This document shows positions 59,986 through 64,000 of a DNA stretch of 64,000 nucleotides, one piece after another. The DNA is from Paenibacillus senegalensis JC66 (GTDB lineage: Bacteria; Bacillota; Bacilli; Paenibacillales; NBRC-103111). The notes under the pieces are model-generated. The model was not told the origin of the DNA. It saw only the letters and a list, made by a program, of their open reading frames with translations, and did no database searches. The stretch lies in contig NZ_HE610958.1 of NCBI RefSeq assembly GCF_000285515.1, positions 300,015 through 364,014 of the forward strand, given 5' to 3'. Both the position numbers and the translations under genes were made by a program. Positions within the stretch are counted from its first letter, which is position 1. Each line of letters begins with the position of its first letter.

Positions 59986-62900
59986 CTATTGGCCGGCCGG
60001 CTGCAGCTCCTGGGACTGAGAACTGCCTGATGATGTGGCGGATTGATAGACGCTTTCCACCATTGCGCTGCCTCCGCCTCTGCGGACCCTTTCGGACACA
60101 GCCTGAACCTGGCCGTTAGGCAGGAATCCGATAGCGTTCACAGCCCCAATTCCGTAGTCCAATCCGGAGATATCGAAATACTGGCCGCGATTTTGCAGCA
60201 ATTCATATTCCGGGGTGTTGGCAAATTCACTTTCAATCAAGGTGCGACCTGTGCCGCTATGATTTCGTTGGGACAGCCTTGGAGCATCGACCGCCTCCGG
60301 AAGACTCATGCCGAAATCGATGTAATTCACTAAGATTTGCAGCACGGAAGTCGTGATCGTTCCTCCTCCGGGAGAACCAAGAGCCATTACCGGCTCTCCA
60401 TCCTTCATTACGATGGTCGGGCTCATGCTGCTTAAGGAGCGCATTCCCGGACGCGGAGCATTCGGATGTCCTTCCGGACTGCTGGATGGAACACGGGAGT
60501 TCAAGCCGTTATTCAGCAGGAAGCCGTATCCGGGAACGACCATCGCATTTCCACCAATCGAATTAATCGTGTTCGTATAAGCGACAATGTTGCCATCTGC
60601 ATCGGATACCGTCAAGTGAATCGTAGATTCCCGATTGCCCATAGCATCCAGATCGTACACCTTCAGATCATCAATTTGGAAGCTGCCGCCCGTAGCTCCG
60701 CCGGTAAGCTCTACTGCGCTAACCATAAACTGGCCCGGGGCGGTCACGTCGCTATTGTTACGCTGATGCAGCCAATGCACCGGCTCTGCACTGCCGTCCG
60801 GCCACACCTTGACTTTAATCCCGCTGCCCTCGACTCTCAGTCTAAGCCACTGCCAGTCGGTCGTTCTCGGGTGATCAATCGTAGTCAATCCAAAAATGGC
60901 GTTGCTGTTGCGCGTGCGCACTATGCGAATCGTATCACTGGATGTATTGAATTCTACTCCATACCCGTTATGCGGGGAAGAGGTGCTGTTCCATTCATCC
61001 GCTCTGAGCCAGAAACGCAAGTTCCGGTCATCGCCCAGCTGATCCATTTTGAATTTGACCAATAATTCACTGTCGTACAATGGGTTCATGTTGGCTTTAG
61101 CGCGTGCATAAGTGTAGCGGTTCGGAGCGAGGTGAATATAGCCTTTTTCGTCCCGCACCTCAATAGCTGCTCCTTCATTCGGACGGCTCGCACCAATTCC
61201 GAACTCAGTTATAAACTGGCTGTTTTCTTCCCAGGAAGCGCCATCATTCATGCCTGTAAACTCTGTTGCGAAGGCAACCGGGTTTAGATCCCGCACATCA
61301 ATGTCGCTAATTTGAAAGCCTCCGCCTTGAGCCGCACCGGTTAACTCCAATGCGCTGAGCTTGAATGTGCCTGGTCCGGCCACCTGACTATTTTGCAGCG
61401 TATGAGTCCAGCCTTGTCTAGGCTCCGGCTCGCCATCCTTCCATAGTCTCACCTTCAGCTGATTGCCTTCCACACGGAAGCGAAGCCACTGCCAATCCGT
61501 TGTACGCTCATGCTCAAATTGCGTCAGACCATAGACTGCATTACCTTCCCTTGTCCGGAGCACGCGGACGTTATCTTCGCCGGTTTTGATCTCTACGGCG
61601 TACCCGTTATTCGGTGCAGTCGTGCTATTCCAATCATCAGCCCTTAGCCAGAAGCGAAGATTGCGGTCACCGCCCAGCTCGTCCATTTTGAACCGGACCA
61701 GAAGCTCGCTGTCATATACCGGGTTCATGTCCGTATGAGCCCTGGCATAAGCATACTGGGTACCGGAAAGCTCGATCACACCAACGCCGTCTTGAACATT
61801 GATCTCGGCTCCCTGACCGGGAAGATTGGATCCCGTTCCTGCCTGGGTCACAAACCCTCCTGCGGCATCCCAGGAGCCGTTAGCCGCATTGGCAAAATCA
61901 AAGGCAAATGCTTCTTTGCCCCGGGATGGCAGCGGATCCTGCCAAAGTCCTGGATTCGTGTCAAAAGGCCACGGATCGCCCGGCTCGACTTGGCGCCCGC
62001 TTCCCCATTCCGTAATGCGCTGCCTTACTTGCTCCGCGTAGCCGCTGGACAGCATTCCGATTACGGGCATAGGGCCAGGGAACGTAAGCGGATCGCCAAG
62101 ATAAGCATTGCGGTCCGCGAACGCATAGCGGGAAGCTTCGAGATAATAATGCAGCGCCTCGTCACGCGGCATCGTGCTCATCTCGTAGCCTTCCAGCACA
62201 TTCAAGGCGAGACCGATCGTTGTCCCTCCTGCGGATGAAGGAGGAGCTCCGTAAATGTCGTAGCCGCGATAGGTCGTATGAATCGGTTCATACGTTGCTG
62301 TAGCGTATTGAGACATGTCGCTTAGAGTCATGTTCCCGGGATGAATCAGGATTGGAGGATCTGCCACGGCCGGCGGCTGATTAACCGTGTCCACAATAGC
62401 CTCGGCGATCTCACCTTGATAGAACACATCGCTGCCTTCCTCTGCGATCAAACGGTAAGTTGCGGCAAGATCCGGGTTTTTCAGCAGCGTGCCTTCTGCC
62501 GGCACACTGCCGTCGGGGTTCAGGAATAAATCAATCGTAGACTGGAAGCCGCGGAATCGATCAGCGTTCTCTGTGATTTCGCGGATGAGATTGGCATCGG
62601 CATAGAAGCCATTCTCAGCCACATCGATTGCCGGCTGGAGAATCTCAGCTAAAGTTAAACCGCTTCCATACAAGGCCAGAGCTTCTTCCCATGCTTTGAC
62701 CGTACCCGGTACACCTACGGACATCCCGCTGTTGTCACGCACGGAGTTATCATACTCGTTACCTTCGTCATCCAGGAAGGAATCCGGGCCGAAACTGCTT
62801 TGCGCCACATCACGATGATCCAGGACAATAAAACGATCCTCATCCTGCAGATAAATGTGCATGTAGCCTCCGCCGCCAATTCCGCCTGAAAAAGGCCTGA

Positions 62901-63144
62901 CTACCCCCTGCATGGCGGCTGCAGCTATAGCAGCTTCTACAGCATTGCCTCCCATTGCAAGGATTTCCATGGCCGCTTGGGTAGCTAAGGGGTGTTCCGT
63001 GGCAGCAGCCCCGCCTGTTCCGGTGACGTTCCACTCCTGTTCATACCAAGGAAGACGGTCGGGAAACGCAGTTGCCGGTGCTGAAAATAGCATTACGGAT
63101 GCCAAAGCACCACTAGCCCATGTTTTCAAAGACAGCTTGGACAT
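59986..63144 (-). CDS. secreted gamma-glutamyltransferase with two inserted jelly-roll-like domains
   Basis: A 1052-residue secreted GGT, about twice the usual length. A signal peptide (1-26) is followed by the large-subunit part (about 40-405): AMGGNAVEAAIAAAAMQGVV, GGIGGGGYMHIY, DVAENGFYAD. Two tandem domains of about 210 residues (411-621 and 622-833) follow, roughly 60 percent alike, with shared WLRADxWNST and RTTDWQWLR. They look like concanavalin/LamG-type beta-sandwich modules. The autoprocessing threonine (841) is next, in STIHLTVSDADGN, then the small subunit with SIGGNAMVVPGYGFLLNNGLN and GSPGGGTITTSVLQI. So the insertion sits directly before the self-cleavage site. GGAGGAGTG before ATG. 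Monocistronic. It hydrolyses or transfers gamma-glutamyl groups outside the cell, probably on poly-gamma-glutamate, peptides or glutathione. The sandwich domains may bind cell-surface sugars. Confidence 0.92.
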   Translation of the reverse strand: MSKLSLKTWASGALASVMLFSAPATAFPDRLPWYEQEWNVTGTGGAAATEHPLATQAAMEILAMGGNAVEAAIAAAAMQGVVRPFSGGIGGGGYMHIYLQDEDRFIVLDHRDVAQSSFGPDSFLDDEGNEYDNSVRDNSGMSVGVPGTVKAWEEALALYGSGLTLAEILQPAIDVAENGFYADANLIREITENADRFRGFQSTIDLFLNPDGSVPAEGTLLKNPDLAATYRLIAEEGSDVFYQGEIAEAIVDTVNQPPAVADPPILIHPGNMTLSDMSQYATATYEPIHTTYRGYDIYGAPPSSAGGTTIGLALNVLEGYEMSTMPRDEALHYYLEASRYAFADRNAYLGDPLTFPGPMPVIGMLSSGYAEQVRQRITEWGSGRQVEPGDPWPFDTNPGLWQDPLPSRGKEAFAFDFANAANGSWDAAGGFVTQAGTGSNLPGQGAEINVQDGVGVIELSGTQYAYARAHTDMNPVYDSELLVRFKMDELGGDRNLRFWLRADDWNSTTAPNNGYAVEIKTGEDNVRVLRTREGNAVYGLTQFEHERTTDWQWLRFRVEGNQLKVRLWKDGEPEPRQGWTHTLQNSQVAGPGTFKLSALELTGAAQGGGFQISDIDVRDLNPVAFATEFTGMNDGASWEENSQFITEFGIGASRPNEGAAIEVRDEKGYIHLAPNRYTYARAKANMNPLYDSELLVKFKMDQLGDDRNLRFWLRADEWNSTSSPHNGYGVEFNTSSDTIRIVRTRNSNAIFGLTTIDHPRTTDWQWLRLRVEGSGIKVKVWPDGSAEPVHWLHQRNNSDVTAPGQFMVSAVELTGGATGGSFQIDDLKVYDLDAMGNRESTIHLTVSDADGNIVAYTNTINSIGGNAMVVPGYGFLLNNGLNSRVPSSSPEGHPNAPRPGMRSLSSMSPTIVMKDGEPVMALGSPGGGTITTSVLQILVNYIDFGMSLPEAVDAPRLSQRNHSGTGRTLIESEFANTPEYELLQNRGQYFDISGLDYGIGAVNAIGFLPNGQVQAVSERVRRGGGSAMVESVYQSATSSGSSQSQELQPAGQ
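60646..61914 (-). repeat. tandem inserted domain pair within the large gamma-glutamyltransferase
   Basis: Two homologous blocks (residues 411-621 and 622-833) of about 630 bp each. Comparison by eye shows shared motifs YDSELLV-F-KMD-L, DRNLRFWLRAD-WNST, GY-VE, RTTDWQWLR-RVEG and SALELTG/SAVELTG. The similarity is at protein level and indicates a recent internal duplication. Confidence 0.8.
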
Positions 63145-63690
63145 ATTACATCACTCCTCCAATCCATATACATATTTTGGGTTTCGCAAGTATTATAGAC
63201 AACTCTGAAGTGAAAGAAGTAATATGGAAATGTTATAAAGCTATAACAAATCGTTATAGATTGGATAAGAGCCCGCGCCGGACAAAGCCTGAAAAATTTG
63301 GAGCAAAATCCGAAAACCTGATTTCGATGCAAACAGCGGTCTCCAATTTTCAACAAAAAATATTCTGTTTCTCAACTATACGATTATTTCCGCTATCTAT
63401 TTTCCAAGATACGATAATGCGAATGGCGATTGGGGACAAGGGGGCACAGGCAGCCAGGCTTGGGTTCGCGGCCGTTTGCGGAACACGGCTTAGGGACGCC
63501 ATCCGAGCGAGGTCTGCTGCGTGATGGCCGCTTGCTGCAGTAGCCCAGGCACAGCACGCTCGCGGCCGCTGAAAACATTCGCCGTGCTCTTGACACTATT
63601 CGCAGCGCAGATGCATCCCGCAGTGGTTGCTGCGTGCATTGCCGCTCGGTTACAGTACATCCAGCGGGGTTTGCCATCGATTCGAATTTT
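63145..63690. other. intergenic stretch, no gene recognised
   Basis: Upstream of the large gamma-glutamyltransferase gene; it should contain that promoter. No ORF with a ribosome site is seen. It is GC-rich around 63430-63660 without obvious structure. Confidence 0.5.
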
Positions 63691-63872
63691 AACGCTCGCA
63701 GTGGTCCTTATATGAGCAAAATCAGGGGGATAAAAATTGTAACGCTTGCCATCGTCCCTATTTTGATTCAGACCGCGGTTTCCAGGCTAATTGTCACAAA
63801 TAAGAGCGAGGATGAGCGTTAGAAATAAAAACCCTGCTTTTTTCGCCAAATAAGAGCGAGGACAAGCGTTAG
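63691..63872. repeat. 50-bp-period repeats in inverted pairs
   Basis: AACGCTCGCAGTGGTCCTTAT-like sequence occurs at 63691 and 63741 (50 bp apart). Its reverse complement, ATAAGAGCGAGGA-AGCGTT, occurs at 63799 and 63849 (50 bp apart). Four related units therefore face each other two by two. The rest of the window, to 64000, shows nothing recognisable. Confidence 0.6.
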
Positions 63873-64000
63873 CGCAAAAGCTTCTCATCAGACTAAGAAA
63901 ACTGAAAAAGAAGGCCCGGATGGATGGAATCTGGACCGACGATATTTTCTGCGTTTACTGTTTAACCTCATTAATCCTGTTACTTTCCTGTTAATTAGGG

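Noticed and set aside
63393..63715. ORFs at the right end of the window
   Set aside because: Both strands are open by chance in GC-rich sequence; no ribosome sites and no recognisable motifs.

Overview
The window looks like chromosomal DNA of a Gram-positive, endospore-forming member of the Bacillota, most likely Paenibacillaceae. The evidence is the conserved order pheS-pheT-zapA-cvpA-(inserted genes)-mutS2, a pheS T-box leader, a sigI/rsgI pair, a PspA gene behind an ECF(SigW)-type promoter, strong AAGGAGG ribosome sites, frequent GTG/TTG starts and many lipoboxes. This assignment is inference; no 16S or other marker is in view. No CRISPR array, tRNA, rRNA, prophage or insertion sequence was found.

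Layout. 1-4.2 kb: truncated cysK, an MFS transporter, then an envelope-stress operon (pspA, DUF350 membrane protein, 27-residue membrane peptide, zinc-ribbon protein). 4.2-16.8 kb: the mutS2 ... cvpA-zapA-pheT-pheS housekeeping block (minus strand), interrupted at 6.6-10.3 kb by an island with a YvlD-type membrane protein, a lipoprotein with a complete CuA-type copper motif, dispersed 52-bp repeats and an SDR enzyme. 17-20 kb: pheS T-box, a GNAT protein, proS. 20.4-24.4 kb: a plus-strand copper-maturation operon nosD-nosL-nosY(frameshifted)-nosF-ytkA-like without nosZ in view. 24.5-30.5 kb: aldo/keto reductase, DUF2203, HAD phosphatase, a CD3324-type regulator with a coupled leader ORF and a palindromic operator, a possible short transcript, zinc-ribbon and Gly/Pro-rich hypothetical proteins, and a CE4 deacetylase. 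30.6-35.3 kb: two-component system with an upstream VCBS-type lipoprotein and a second CE4 deacetylase. 35.5-36 kb: second locus of the 52-bp repeats. 36-41.1 kb: nucleoside/sugar uptake operon (ribokinase, binding protein, two permeases, nucleoside hydrolase; no ATPase). 41.5-43.5 kb: Gfo/Idh/MocA oxidoreductase and an Fe-S aldo/keto reductase. 43.5-46.6 kb: sigI-rsgI. 47.5-57.1 kb: malic enzyme and an operon for gamma-glutamyl compounds or peptides (PuuD-like hydrolase, binding protein, two permeases, two ATPases, gamma-glutamyltransferase), with a divergent LysR gene. 58.5-63.1 kb: a dihydrodipicolinate reductase-like dehydrogenase and a second, very large gamma-glutamyltransferase.

The most unusual items are three proteins with atypical architecture. 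(1) A 1052-residue gamma-glutamyltransferase carries two tandem ~210-residue jelly-roll-like domains inserted just before the autoprocessing threonine. (2) ZapA is extended from the usual ~90 residues to 639 by a coiled coil with eleven 14-residue (42-bp) tandem repeats. (3) RsgI has a sensor arm that is a ~250-residue Glu/Arg/Lys-rich helix with three 29-residue (87-bp) repeats. Also notable are a SigI-type promoter directly before sigI, the nosZ-less Nos cluster with a His-rich NosL tail, and two related loci of 52-bp-period palindromic repeats.

All functional calls rest on motifs and family knowledge recalled while reading; no database search was possible.
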